This document shows, one piece after another, positions 1-10,300 of a stretch of 64,000 nt of DNA. Position 1 is the first letter of the stretch. The number at the start of each line of letters is the position of its first letter. The translations under genes were made by a program, and so were the position numbers. The notes under the pieces are model-generated. The model worked only from the letters and a program-made list of their open reading frames with translations, was not told the DNA's origin and did not search any database. Source of the stretch: Natronoglycomyces albus (GTDB lineage: Bacteria > Actinomycetota > Actinomycetes > Mycobacteriales > Micromonosporaceae); the NCBI RefSeq assembly GCF_016925535.1, contig NZ_CP070496.1, forward strand, positions 3,534,001 to 3,598,000. Reading direction: 5' to 3'.

Positions 1-1
1 G

Positions 2-553
2 TTTTTCGTAAATACGCTTACCATTTTCAATCGATGTCTTGAACCAAAGACCATCATCATAGGGGGGTGCTGGCGCTGTACCTGGTCTCAAGTTGAGACA
101 TCTCAGCGGGCGATGCAACCGGACAGCTAGCTCTAGTGACTCCTCAATGCTGGGCCCAAGAAACCAATGCCACCCAAGCCCAGTACAGACAACTGCACCG
201 GTAGAGTCAATGTATAGTGCCATCTTGGAATTCCACTCGCCTACAGGGTACCAATGTCCCCCTAGCTCCCGATTTAGCCATTTTGTATCAGCTGAATCGC
301 CGTGTGCACCAAGGTAAACATCAACAATAAGCGGGTCACAATATTGAAGCCCCGGGTCACTTGTCGGCAATGGCTCCACTTCGATTCCATGAAATGCCTC
401 AAGAAATTCTCTGGCGTAGGGATGCAAATTGTATCCCTGTGTCCGATTGAATTCAAACTCTGTAGCCAGGTCAACGCGGCGGCCGGGATACCAGCCCGCG
501 CTTTCAAGAGACGACGTCAGTTCGCCCGAAAATGACTGATAGTCGATGTACAT
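2..553 (-). CDS. SUKH-3 family immunity protein (3' end beyond window)
   Basis: This minus-strand frame is open from an ATG at 553 down to the window edge (184 codons, no stop), so the gene is partial. Near the N-terminus it has the phrase ESAGWYPGRRVDL (residues 17-29), followed by a helix with GYNLHPYAREFLEAF. Later comes a GAVCTGLGWHWFLGPSIEES segment. That order is typical of SUKH-3 immunity proteins, which neutralise toxin domains of polymorphic toxins in the producing cell's cytoplasm. The start lies 5 bp after the stop of the RHS toxin gene, so the two are co-transcribed and probably translationally coupled (GTGAAAG upstream). Composition is close to 50% G+C by eye, like the toxin tip and unlike the RHS core. 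Family assignment is from motif recognition; cognate immunity to the adjacent deaminase is inferred from position. Confidence 0.8.
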   Translation of the reverse strand, partial: MYIDYQSFSGELTSSLESAGWYPGRRVDLATEFEFNRTQGYNLHPYAREFLEAFHGIEVEPLPTSDPGLQYCDPLIVDVYLGAHGDSADTKWLNRELGGHWYPVGEWNSKMALYIDSTGAVVCTGLGWHWFLGPSIEESLELAVRLHRPLRCLNLRPGTAPAPPYDDGLWFKTSIENGKRIYEK

Positions 554-558
554 AGCTT

Positions 559-3500
559 TCACCATACCGCGATCATCAAGTCGCCTAGCACAGCTTTGCA
601 TACCCTACATGGACTTGCAACGTGTCCATGACCTGATCGCTGCTGGGAATATTGGTTGTTAGTGGTGTGGACGACCCTTATGTTTCCCCCTTGCACACTA
701 TCTCCACTATTCAAAGCATTCGATACACAATGCATCTCAGCGCACCCCTTTTCATAGGCAGGAAGATGCTTTTCCTGTGCCGCACGAACATCAGGGTGGA
801 GCGGATCGTTATTGTTTCGTCCGTAATAGGTGTTCCCGCTGGGTGACGTAAACTCTGCTGCAAACCTGTTTCCTTCTTCATTCCGGACGCTCTCTGCATA
901 ACTCTGTAGTGGGTCGTCACAGCCACCACTGCTACCTTGGTTATGGGTTAGAAGTTCGGCTTGTTCCGACTGGACGAAGTAGGTGTGTACTCCGGCCACG
1001 GTGAGGTTGTGGGTAGTGACCGTCTCACTGCGGTGCTCGACCGCCTCGACCTGGGCCCAAGTGCCCGAGGACGTCTGCAGCCACGAACCTGCTTCCAGGT
1101 TGCGGGCGGGCACCCACTCGTCAACATCCGGCGCCCAGAACGGGTGCCCGACCGTCGCCGTGATCGTCTCCGACGCCCCAGAAGCACCGCTTTGCTCCTC
1201 ATCAAGCGGAGCCACCGTGATGTCAACCAGGTCGCGTTCCTGATCAGGCGTCGTGTGTGTCACCGAGACTGAGCCCGCTGTCAGCTCGCCCGTCACCGGG
1301 TCCACCGCCAAGACCTGCTCGCCAGGGGCGATGTCCTCAATTGGCTTCGTCGCGCCATCGGCCGTCACCACCAGGGTGCCCGGCAGGAACGACTTGCGTC
1401 CCGTCGAGCACGACGCCGGGCCACCAGAGCCGCCCGTTCCGCCGCCGTCGGTGGCTTTCGGCCCACGTCTGCCGCCCGGTATGAATTCCGAAGCACAGTC
1501 AGCCGCCGACCCCGTCGCGCAAGTAAACGCTTTGCTACCCACGTCGGTGGCTGTGCGCACGCCCGGCACCATCGAGGCCGCGCCCATCGCGCACCCCACC
1601 GTGTCGCCACTGGAACACGACTGAGCCGTCTCGATCGCACCGGCTCCGATGGCCACGGCGCCAGCGGCTGCCGCGACCACCTGCCCGCCGGGCACGAACG
1701 CCGCAACTGTCGCTACCGTGCCCGCAACCTGCGCAATCGTTCCCGCGTTGTCCTGGACCCAGTTGGACGCCGAGGTAGCCGCGTCCGTGACCGTATTGGC
1801 GACGTTCTTGCCCACGGACTTGGCCTTGTCCACCAGCCCTAGGAACATGCCGGTGGGGTCGGCGAAGGTGATAGGACTGTGGTTGGCATAGGCGTAGCCG
1901 TTGATCTGCTGGTCATCGAGGATATTGATAACCTCGTCAACCGACATGAAACGGCCGAACAGCGGGTCGTAGTCTCGAGCCCCGAGCAAGGTCAGGCCCG
2001 TGGGGTCCTGAATTCCGCCAACGAAACCGCGTTGGCCCACCCAGTCGACCTTCTCGCCCCGCTGATTGCCAAACGGGTCGAAATAGCGCACCCGAGCGTC
2101 ATTGTGGTTTTGCGCATTGATCATGTGCGTGGCCGTACCGGCGGGATCGACGCCGTAGAACGTCCATTCGCTGCGTTGCGAGGACTTCGAAGAAGCGACC
2201 AGGTGCCCCGCGTGGGTGTAGAAGCGGGTGGCCTCCAGCGAACCAGTGACCTTGTCCCATACGACCTCGGTGTCCGGCAAGAAAAGTGTCGCCGTCTCAC
2301 CGTCATCGCGGATTAGCCGCTCGCCGTCGATGTCATACACCGAGCGGGTGAGATTGTCGCCCTCATGAACGGCGACGACGTTGCCCTCGGCGTCATAGTC
2401 GAAGATCTGCACATCGCCGTCGATGTCACGCGAGGTCGTGTTGCCAGCCTCGTCGTAGCCGAAGACCGCCTTGCCATCCTCGTTGATGTCCACATGCGTC
2501 GGAGCGTGCGGCTGAGATTCACCCGCGCTCGGGTAGTGGAATGCCCGCTCCTCGACGTCCCGGCCCGGCAGACGCAGAGTGTCGCTGGTGCGGTTACCGG
2601 CGGAGTCGTAGTGGTAGTTGTTCCAGTACGGAGCCGGTCCACCGAGTGTGGCCTGTGCGCCAGACTCAGCGCACTCGGTCAGGTCCTCCTGCGCCCACGC
2701 CTCGACCAGCCGTTGCTGGGAGTCGTATTCGAAGCACTGGCGTTCCCATCGTTCGGGCGCGCTCTCGGCGTGCTCGGCGATAGACAACACGTTGCCGTAG
2801 TCGTCGTAGGTGTAGCGAGAATCGCCGATGACGGGCTTGTTCGTGTCATGCCCGAAGCCGATGCGCTCGATACGGCGTGTCGTCTCGTCATAGACGAAGC
2901 CATGCCACATTTGTTTACCGGCATTGGAACCGATGCGGCGGGTCAGCACTTCACCGTACGGAGACCACCTGGCGTGGTCAATGACGACGTTGTATTGGCC
3001 CTCCATCACCGAGTTCATCCAGACGACGTTGCCGACTGGGTCATGGGCGTACTGCAATCCCTCGTTGGGAAACTGCGCCACCGCGCCATATCCACGGAAC
3101 TGCATCTGTCCGTTGTCGAAGAACATTTGCGTCGTCAGATACGTGCCGGCCAGCGCCCCCTCTTCGGCAGGGATGACCATCTCCACCTGGGTCGCGCGCC
3201 CGCCAGCGTCATAATTGAGCACGCGTTCGGCGTATTCGGCACCGTCGACATAGCGGGTATTGGTTCCGGGCAGGCCGATCCCTCCAGGGACCGTGTCGAA
3301 CTCCCAGCTGGCGAGGAGCTCTCCCTCTCCGTCCCGGCGCTCAATGAGTCGGCCGAGTTCGTCGTACTGGTAGTGCAGGCTGATACCGCGCGCGTCGGTA
3401 ACGGAGGTGGTCTGTCCGGCGGCGTCATATGCGGTCACCGACTCCCCGGCATCGGGGTCGACACTGGAGATCTGGCGACCACGCAAGTCGTAGCCCCAGG

Positions 3501-6500
3501 TCCAGGCGTTCCCAGCCGGGTCGTTCATCTCGACCAGGTCGCCGGCCGTGTTGTAGGAGTAGGTGAGGGCGTCGAAATCACCTGTCGGCGTGCGCGAGTG
3601 GTAGGTGCGGCTTTCGAGCAGCTGGCCGATGGCGTTTTCGATCGTCGCGGTGGCACTGCCGCCTTCGGGTGGGGTGGTGGCGACGCGGAATCCGCTGTTG
3701 TCACCGCCGTAGGTGGTGGTGGTGCGCCACTTTTCGACGTGCCGGTTGTAGAGCACCTCGTCGGTGATGCGCCCGGCAGCGTCGTAGTGGTAGGTGACGC
3801 GTTTGCGCGACGCACCAGGTTCGACGCGGACGAGAGTGTCGGTGGGCGGTGAAGCGTTGTGGTTGGGTCCCAGTTCCTCTTCGACGCGGCCGTGACTGTC
3901 GTACCAGATTTCAGTGAGGACACGACCGTTATCGGCGGTGTGCGTCTGGGTTTGACGCAGGCGCAGTAGCGAGTCATAGAGCTCTACGGAGGTGACGTAC
4001 TGGTTGCCGGTGTTGAGTTCGCGGGTGATGACGGCCGACGGGGCGTCGTCGCGTAGTCGGTACTCGAACCGCAGCGACGGGGAGCGGGAGGAGGAGCGAC
4101 CTGGCAGCCACACGTCTGCCGTGCGACCGAAGGCGTCATATGCGATGACGGTCTCGCGGCCGTTGGCGTCGACGATCTTGGTCGCTTGGCCCCAGGCGGG
4201 ATCGAAGTGGGTTTGGCTGGTGTGTCCGGCGGCGTTGGTGTCGTCGGTGCGGGTCACTGGGCCGGGCCCGCTGGGGGTGAAAGCGGTGGCGGTGGTGCGG
4301 CCCATCGCGTCGGTGACGGACAGGACGCGGCCTACGGAGTCGTATTCGGTTGCCTCGGTGGTGACATAGCTGGCCGAACCGTCCTCGGGCCATTCGTCGA
4401 GCACGTCATACCGGGTCGGCAGTCCCTTGGTCGGGGCGGCACTGAGGGAGTTGCTTTCGTCGTAGTAGTGCCGGGTGGAGGCGAGGACGTCGCCGGGTTT
4501 TTGCGGCGTGGCATCGCAGCCGACGGCGACCTTTTCCTCGGTGCGAGGTAGATCAAAGATGTTGGCCGAGGGGTTGTCGGCGTATGTCAGGCGCACGCAG
4601 GTGTGGGCCGATTCGCTCAGGTCGCCGTAGTCGTGGATCGAGGCCGGGCGTCCCAGGGAGTCATAAGTCGTGTCGACGCGGGAACGCTGCCAGTTGCTGC
4701 CTGTCAGCCAGCGACGTGACTCTTCCCGGTTGGGCCCGGAGCGCCAGGCGGCGTACGACCCGCCGTCGTGGTCTTGCTCGGCAACTTTACTGGTCCAGAA
4801 ACGGGTGGTGTGACCGTCGATGATCTGGCCGCCGTTGTAGGTCAGCGACTCGAACAGCTGCCCGCCGAGGGCCCGGTGGTCACGGACGGAGTTGCCTTCG
4901 GCGTCGGTCACGTTGACGCTGCGAGTGCCACTGGGCAGGTTGTCGCCGTGCAAGCCGCGGTAGTAGCGGGCCCTGGTGCGCTGACGATCGCCTTCCTGTG
5001 GATCGCCAACATAGGTCGTGACCTGGGAATATCCTTTCCACACGCCCCAGGTGCGATCGTCGTCGTCGGTGAAGGCCGAGTCGTCCCAGCCCCATAGAAC
5101 ACTCGTGCCGCCGCCTGAGGTGGAGTACTCGTAAGCGGTGTATACGGCGACGTTCTCGGTTGTCTGATCGGCTTCGGTGATGTCGGTGACGACGTATTTG
5201 TGGAAGTAGTCCTCTTCGGGTTCGGAGAACTCCGGCGGTGTCCACTTGACCGGGTAGCAGCGCATGCTGTTGTTGTGCGCCGAGCTGGGCCGGTTGTTGG
5301 AGGTGCATTGGGGCTCCGAGTAGTTCACCGAGATGACGGCCCCGGTCTCGGTTTTGATGTCAGTGAGTCGCCAGCGCCAGATCTGAGGCGCGCCATCGAT
5401 GGCGTCGACGCGGTTGGGCAGCGCCATGCCTCCGAATTCCAGCGGTGGCATGTCGTTTGACCCGGCGGTCTGCTGGATCGATTTCAGCCACAGGACGACC
5501 TGCTCTTCGTCTCCGTAGTCTTTGAATTCGTGTTCGAGTTTCCAGGTGGTGATGTCGCGGTATGAGCTGCCTTCGCGCACTTGGGTAGTGATGGTGTCGA
5601 GTTTCTTGGTGCTGAAGAAAGCCGGGGACAGCTGAGTGGTGCAGGGGCTCTCAAAACAGTTGAGGTCCCAGGGCACTTCGGGCCAGTTGTCTTCGTTTGG
5701 CCGCCCGGAGTTGGTGCAGCTGGATTCACAGCGGTCGGAGACATCGAAGACGATGCGGCCGGTGGCCGGGACGGACGAGTCGTCGGCACGTAGGCCGTAG
5801 TCGATGCGGGTCAACCACGACTCGCGCACGTACGAGGTGCGGTTATCCGCGTCGCCTGCGGCTCCATAGTGGCCAGTCCGGGTCGAGTAGCGGTATTCGA
5901 TCTTGTTCTCAAGGGTGTCGACGCCGCTGTCGAGCAACCAGCGGTAGGTCTGGGCGCACGAGGAATTCTCGAACTGGGAGGCGTGGCACGGTTCGCCCGG
6001 GTGGTTGCCGAAGACGGGCATGGTGAGACGGGAGGAGGAGCGGAAACCGAATTCGAACTGGGAGCCGTCGTCGGTGGTGATACGCCAGCGCTCGGTGGTG
6101 GAGCTGCTGTTGCTGGCGGGACTGCCGAGGAGTTCGATCTTCCAGGGCACTCCGCTGTCGACGTACCAGTCGCCGCTGTCGTCGTCCTTGAGGATCGTGG
6201 CGTTGGTGCCGTTAAGGGAGACGGTCAGATGGTTGCTGTCGCCATCCCAGCACTGGTCGCCGGTGAAGTCAGTTTCGTCATTGTTGGCGTTGCCCTCGTG
6301 GTCGCTGGCGCATGCGGTGTAGGAGCGTTCGATATACCCGGGGTCGTACGACCAGCCGTCGCCGATCCAGGAGGCCTGGTTGTTACGGCCCGAGGTACGT
6401 CCATCGTGGGAGGCCGAGGAATACCCCAAGGAGATCTGCGGCTCGGGGCCGTCGGCTGGCGGGACACTAATAGGAATCGAGTAGCCAAACGAGCCGTCGT

Positions 6501-7278
6501 TGCCACCGGCTTCCCAAGAACCGATCGGGTCGAGGTCAGTGGCGGCATAGTCGCCCGTCTCAGTACCGTTAGACGTTGTCGTGACGGCGAAAGTCGCCGT
6601 TTCACCCTCGGCGAGGTCGATGTCGGCGGAGACGGTCCGTTCCACAACGTCGTTACGAGTTGGCACCACTTCGGCCCGGCAGCGGTCATCGGTGGTGGCC
6701 GGATCGCAGTCGGCCAACTCAGTCAGTTGCAGCCGCGAGCCCCAGCCAGCACCGTAGGCGCGCGAGAAGTCTCCGTAGGCGACGCTGAGCTCGACCGAGG
6801 CATCGGCGGAGCCCTCGACTTGCACCACCAAGCCGTTAATTCCCGCGTTCCGCGACACCGCTTGCGAGTGGACGTCAACCGTGACATCGCCGCTTCCGGC
6901 CTGGGAAGCACGTAGACCTACCACGGAATTCTCAGGCCATTGCATGCCATCGCTATCGAGCCCAAAGGTGTGCCGTTCAGCCTCGGGCCACGCCGAATCC
7001 TGTTCCGTCCACACTTGATCGGCGGAAGGATCGGAGAATTCGACGCCACCGGGGTCCACGTCTGTGACGCCAACCGCGTCATCGGAGGTGAAGTCGTCGA
7101 TGCCGACCCCATACTGTGGAACGGCGTCACCAGCCACCATAAGACCCAACGGCATCAGGATCGTAGCGACCATGGTGACGATGCGCCGGTACCAGATCCC
7201 GGCAGTGTCGGGCCGGGGAGCCAACGCCACTGGGCTAGGTGCTGACTCGGGGGTGGGCTGCGAAGGCTTAGCAGTCAC
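559..7278 (-). CDS. RHS-repeat polymorphic toxin with HINT domain and YwqJ-like deaminase tip
   Basis: 2239 residues from a GTG start with AGAAGG about 10 nt upstream. Residues 33-50 are a hydrophobic signal or anchor segment. After an SpvB-like N-terminal part come many YD repeats and the conserved RHS core end (ARDYDPLFGRF ... DPTGM, about 1767-1811). A hydrophobic Ala/Val-rich linker (1812-1956) leads to a HINT domain (1957-2114) with CSTGRKSFLPGT at its start, GHPFW in the middle and a final LTHN. The last 125 residues hold CAE (from Cys2179) and PCRVC (Cys2224, Cys2227), the zinc-binding pattern of YwqJ-type nucleic acid deaminase toxins. In known systems the RHS shell encloses the toxin and HINT helps release it. 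The tip is AT-richer than the core, as expected of a swappable cassette. It follows the LamG gene by 65 bp and precedes SUKH-3. The precise substrate is unknown. Confidence 0.9.
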   Translation of the reverse strand: MTAKPSQPTPESAPSPVALAPRPDTAGIWYRRIVTMVATILMPLGLMVAGDAVPQYGVGIDDFTSDDAVGVTDVDPGGVEFSDPSADQVWTEQDSAWPEAERHTFGLDSDGMQWPENSVVGLRASQAGSGDVTVDVHSQAVSRNAGINGLVVQVEGSADASVELSVAYGDFSRAYGAGWGSRLQLTELADCDPATTDDRCRAEVVPTRNDVVERTVSADIDLAEGETATFAVTTTSNGTETGDYAATDLDPIGSWEAGGNDGSFGYSIPISVPPADGPEPQISLGYSSASHDGRTSGRNNQASWIGDGWSYDPGYIERSYTACASDHEGNANNDETDFTGDQCWDGDSNHLTVSLNGTNATILKDDDSGDWYVDSGVPWKIELLGSPASNSSSTTERWRITTDDGSQFEFGFRSSSRLTMPVFGNHPGEPCHASQFENSSCAQTYRWLLDSGVDTLENKIEYRYSTRTGHYGAAGDADNRTSYVRESWLTRIDYGLRADDSSVPATGRIVFDVSDRCESSCTNSGRPNEDNWPEVPWDLNCFESPCTTQLSPAFFSTKKLDTITTQVREGSSYRDITTWKLEHEFKDYGDEEQVVLWLKSIQQTAGSNDMPPLEFGGMALPNRVDAIDGAPQIWRWRLTDIKTETGAVISVNYSEPQCTSNNRPSSAHNNSMRCYPVKWTPPEFSEPEEDYFHKYVVTDITEADQTTENVAVYTAYEYSTSGGGTSVLWGWDDSAFTDDDDRTWGVWKGYSQVTTYVGDPQEGDRQRTRARYYRGLHGDNLPSGTRSVNVTDAEGNSVRDHRALGGQLFESLTYNGGQIIDGHTTRFWTSKVAEQDHDGGSYAAWRSGPNREESRRWLTGSNWQRSRVDTTYDSLGRPASIHDYGDLSESAHTCVRLTYADNPSANIFDLPRTEEKVAVGCDATPQKPGDVLASTRHYYDESNSLSAAPTKGLPTRYDVLDEWPEDGSASYVTTEATEYDSVGRVLSVTDAMGRTTATAFTPSGPGPVTRTDDTNAAGHTSQTHFDPAWGQATKIVDANGRETVIAYDAFGRTADVWLPGRSSSRSPSLRFEYRLRDDAPSAVITRELNTGNQYVTSVELYDSLLRLRQTQTHTADNGRVLTEIWYDSHGRVEEELGPNHNASPPTDTLVRVEPGASRKRVTYHYDAAGRITDEVLYNRHVEKWRTTTTYGGDNSGFRVATTPPEGGSATATIENAIGQLLESRTYHSRTPTGDFDALTYSYNTAGDLVEMNDPAGNAWTWGYDLRGRQISSVDPDAGESVTAYDAAGQTTSVTDARGISLHYQYDELGRLIERRDGEGELLASWEFDTVPGGIGLPGTNTRYVDGAEYAERVLNYDAGGRATQVEMVIPAEEGALAGTYLTTQMFFDNGQMQFRGYGAVAQFPNEGLQYAHDPVGNVVWMNSVMEGQYNVVIDHARWSPYGEVLTRRIGSNAGKQMWHGFVYDETTRRIERIGFGHDTNKPVIGDSRYTYDDYGNVLSIAEHAESAPERWERQCFEYDSQQRLVEAWAQEDLTECAESGAQATLGGPAPYWNNYHYDSAGNRTSDTLRLPGRDVEERAFHYPSAGESQPHAPTHVDINEDGKAVFGYDEAGNTTSRDIDGDVQIFDYDAEGNVVAVHEGDNLTRSVYDIDGERLIRDDGETATLFLPDTEVVWDKVTGSLEATRFYTHAGHLVASSKSSQRSEWTFYGVDPAGTATHMINAQNHNDARVRYFDPFGNQRGEKVDWVGQRGFVGGIQDPTGLTLLGARDYDPLFGRFMSVDEVINILDDQQINGYAYANHSPITFADPTGMFLGLVDKAKSVGKNVANTVTDAATSASNWVQDNAGTIAQVAGTVATVAAFVPGGQVVAAAAGAVAIGAGAIETAQSCSSGDTVGCAMGAASMVPGVRTATDVGSKAFTCATGSAADCASEFIPGGRRGPKATDGGGTGGSGGPASCSTGRKSFLPGTLVVTADGATKPIEDIAPGEQVLAVDPVTGELTAGSVSVTHTTPDQERDLVDITVAPLDEEQSGASGASETITATVGHPFWAPDVDEWVPARNLEAGSWLQTSSGTWAQVEAVEHRSETVTTHNLTVAGVHTYFVQSEQAELLTHNQGSSGGCDDPLQSYAESVRNEEGNRFAAEFTSPSGNTYYGRNNNDPLHPDVRAAQEKHLPAYEKGCAEMHCVSNALNSGDSVQGGNIRVVHTTNNQYSQQRSGHGHVASPCRVCKAVLGDLMIAVW

Positions 7279-7343
7279 GGTTTCGTACCTTCTGTTCAGT
7301 TAACGGGGCGAGGTAGTCGGGGGCGGGCGGGTTTGGGTTGGCC

Positions 7344-10300
7344 CTACCAGTCGGGGCGGGTTCGGGCCATGTCGGCGATGCGGTCGGGGTCGACTGTCGA
7401 GGTCCACATCTGGGCGGTGTCGATAGCCCCACGCAGCCGCTGGATCGGCGTGGTGTGCTCACGATAGACCGCTCCGATGAGTACTTTCCCGTTCGACCGC
7501 CATGGTGAGGACGGTCCATCGGCAGTGTTCTCCAGCTGTCCATCCACGTACAACCTCATCTCTGAGGCAGCCACGTCATAGACGACCGCGAGGTGATACC
7601 AGACGCCAACCTCTGGGTTCGTTTCCGAATCGACCCGGTGCCAGCTACTCGATATCGAGTCGGCTCCGAGCATTTGGAAGCGCCAGGCGTCTGCTTCTTC
7701 ACTGTGGTCGAGTTGGAAGCCGAACATGTTTTCGGCGTCTTGAGAGAGCACGGTCTGTACACCATTGATGTCGTCCAATTTGGCCCACGCCGCGATCGTG
7801 AACGACTCGTCGGTTGCGACAACCGGGCCATCCGTGGCCGCGTATCCTCCGCTGAGCCCCAGGGCGTTACGGGGGAATCCGATCCGGTCAGTGACCCAGT
7901 CGAAGTCCGTGGTCTCGTCTCCGTGCAGATCCAACGGGAAACTGCCATGCGCATCGTTTGTATTGCCGGAGAGGGACCAGTTCGCCTGCTGTTCGGCGGC
8001 TGGGTTTCCGCCGTAGACCTCGGCCGCTTGTTTCGGGCCAAGCGGCCCGCGCCAGACGGCTACGTCGGAAACGGCACCGTGAAGCGGGCCTTCGATAGAT
8101 CCATCGGTTCTCTCGCCTCGGCATCCAATAAGGACAGAGCCGTTTCCGGCAACCTGTTCGATGCCATCGGCATCGTAACGGCTCCCGGCCAGCTCCCCAT
8201 TGACATAGAGGTGCATTTCGCCTGCAAGGGCGTCATAGACGCCGACCAGGTGCGTCCAGGTGCCTAGGGTCGTGTACTCGGCTGGGGCGTGGGCGTTGAA
8301 CCAATCCACCTCGTCCAACGGTCCTTCGTGGGAAACCATCTGGAATCCCCAGCGGCCGTTGGGGTCAAGCCGTAGTTTGAACTTGCTGCGTGGGCCGATT
8401 TGCTCAGCTACGACTACTTGCTCATCATCAGTGCGAATCTCGTCTATGTGTGCCCAGGCGGAAACACTGAATGAACGATCAGTGTCCAAAGTGCGAGCTT
8501 CCGTTGCCAGGCAGCCCGCTGGGTCACTTTCGAGCGCGGAGGCGCGTCGCCCCCACTGGTCATCGACCCACTGCGTGTTCTCGGGAGTGACCAGCGGATT
8601 GGAATGCAGCGTTGAATCCTCGCCGGTGCCTCGCATGAGCCATTCCCCAGCCTTGCCAGCAGGGAGGTTGCCGCCCATGACGTCTTGAATCTGTGCGTCT
8701 GTTAGTAGACCCTGCCAGATTCCGACATGCTGCACTCCGCCGATTAGGCGATTGCTACCACGATGGCCGCTCTCGACCTTGCCACATCCAACTGTGACCG
8801 GTCCTGCACCATTCCACGTTTCGATATCGAAATTGCGATCACCTTGGTGTTCGCCGTCAACCCACAGGCTCATTACCTGAATCGCAGGGTCAACAGTCAT
8901 GGCGAGGTGGTACCACTGCCCGTATTGAATGGGATCGTTGGCACGCAGGTTCACGAACCCTTCAGGGTTTGCTTGGTCCTGCCACGGCAACATAACCTGC
9001 CACGTGCCATGTGGATAGGCGTATCTCAAATCGAACGCACGACGGAAGTTACCTGCCTGAGCAACTACCGTTTGATAGCGTCCCACCGACTCATCTACCT
9101 TCGCCCAAGCCGCTACGGTGTACGGCATATCCGTCCGTACCGCTGATCCGGCGGTGGCGACACAGTCAGAACCATCGAAGCTCATGGCCTGGCCGGGTGG
9201 CGTGCTCTGTCCAGAGTCTACCCATTCGCCAGCGCGTCCAGCGGTCAGCTCATTGCCTGCTCCGGAGTCATCCAACCCGTCTCCGTCGAGTCTCCAAGCA
9301 CCCGCCGGAGTCGCCTCGACCAGGCGCGCCGCGAAGAAGTCGTACACGACCCTGTTCGAGGTGTTGCCCGCGTGATCTTCGGCCCAGATGTAAACCCACT
9401 CGAATCCGCCGCCCGCGGGCGCTTCAAATTCGATAATGGCCTCTCCAGAGGACGATACGAACTCCCGCTGGACTTCCTCACCGATCCCGTAATGGAATCC
9501 TTTAACGCCGGAATGGGCATCGGTTGATGTCAGGCGCAATTTGACGGTATCCCCAGCGGTCGGTTGACCGCTGGGCTCTATCTGCTCGATCTTTGGCGGC
9601 GTCGGAGCGGTGACGTCCACTTTGAAATGACACCAGTTCGACCACGCCGAATTGGTCCCGTTTGAGTGGTTGTCGATAGACCGCATGCGCCACCGGTACT
9701 CGCCGCCGCTCAGCGACTGCGCGGCCGGAATCCGCCAGGTGACCCGACTATCGTGGCTGACCTGCGACGGCGTCGACCAGGTCCGCAAGTTGCTGGTCGA
9801 ACCGCGCTGACGCACCTCGATACGCGCGCCAACCCGGCCATCGGGGTCCCGCGGCTGCCCCGACAATGTCGGGCGCGGCTCCGACGACCACGGCGCTGCC
9901 GCAGCCGAAGTAACGCAGGCTGCGCCGTTCGTGCGCAGGAGACGCGGCACCTGAGCCGGAGAGTTGTACTCCACTTCGAGCCGCAATGACGCGGTGCTCA
10001 GGCGTCGCCACTGGCTCGCATTGGTTTCACTTGAGGAGCGAAACCCAAACGAAATGGTTCGGTGGTTCTGGTTCGCGTGGTTCTGAACCCGGTTGCGAAC
10101 CGCGTTCGAGGAGTAGGTGACTCCTCGATTTGGGTGCCCGCAACTGCTGTTGGAGGAGGCTACCTGCTGTGTTTGCAGTGGGGAGCCATGCATCCACTTG
10201 CCCGACATGCCGTTCCAGGATGTCCCGGAGGTGAACGCGTTCACCTGCCACAGCTGCAGCCCGTAGGTTCCGCAGCCACCCGTGTGGGTCTGGGTGGCTT

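Noticed and set aside
937..1410. The HINT domain read as an intein
   Set aside because: There is no C-extein of a housekeeping protein after it. A toxin domain follows, as in polymorphic toxins, so this is a pretoxin HINT and not a splicing intein.
2365..3852. 495-codon plus-strand frame inside the RHS gene
   Set aside because: Antisense to YD repeats, no ribosome site, no recognisable content.
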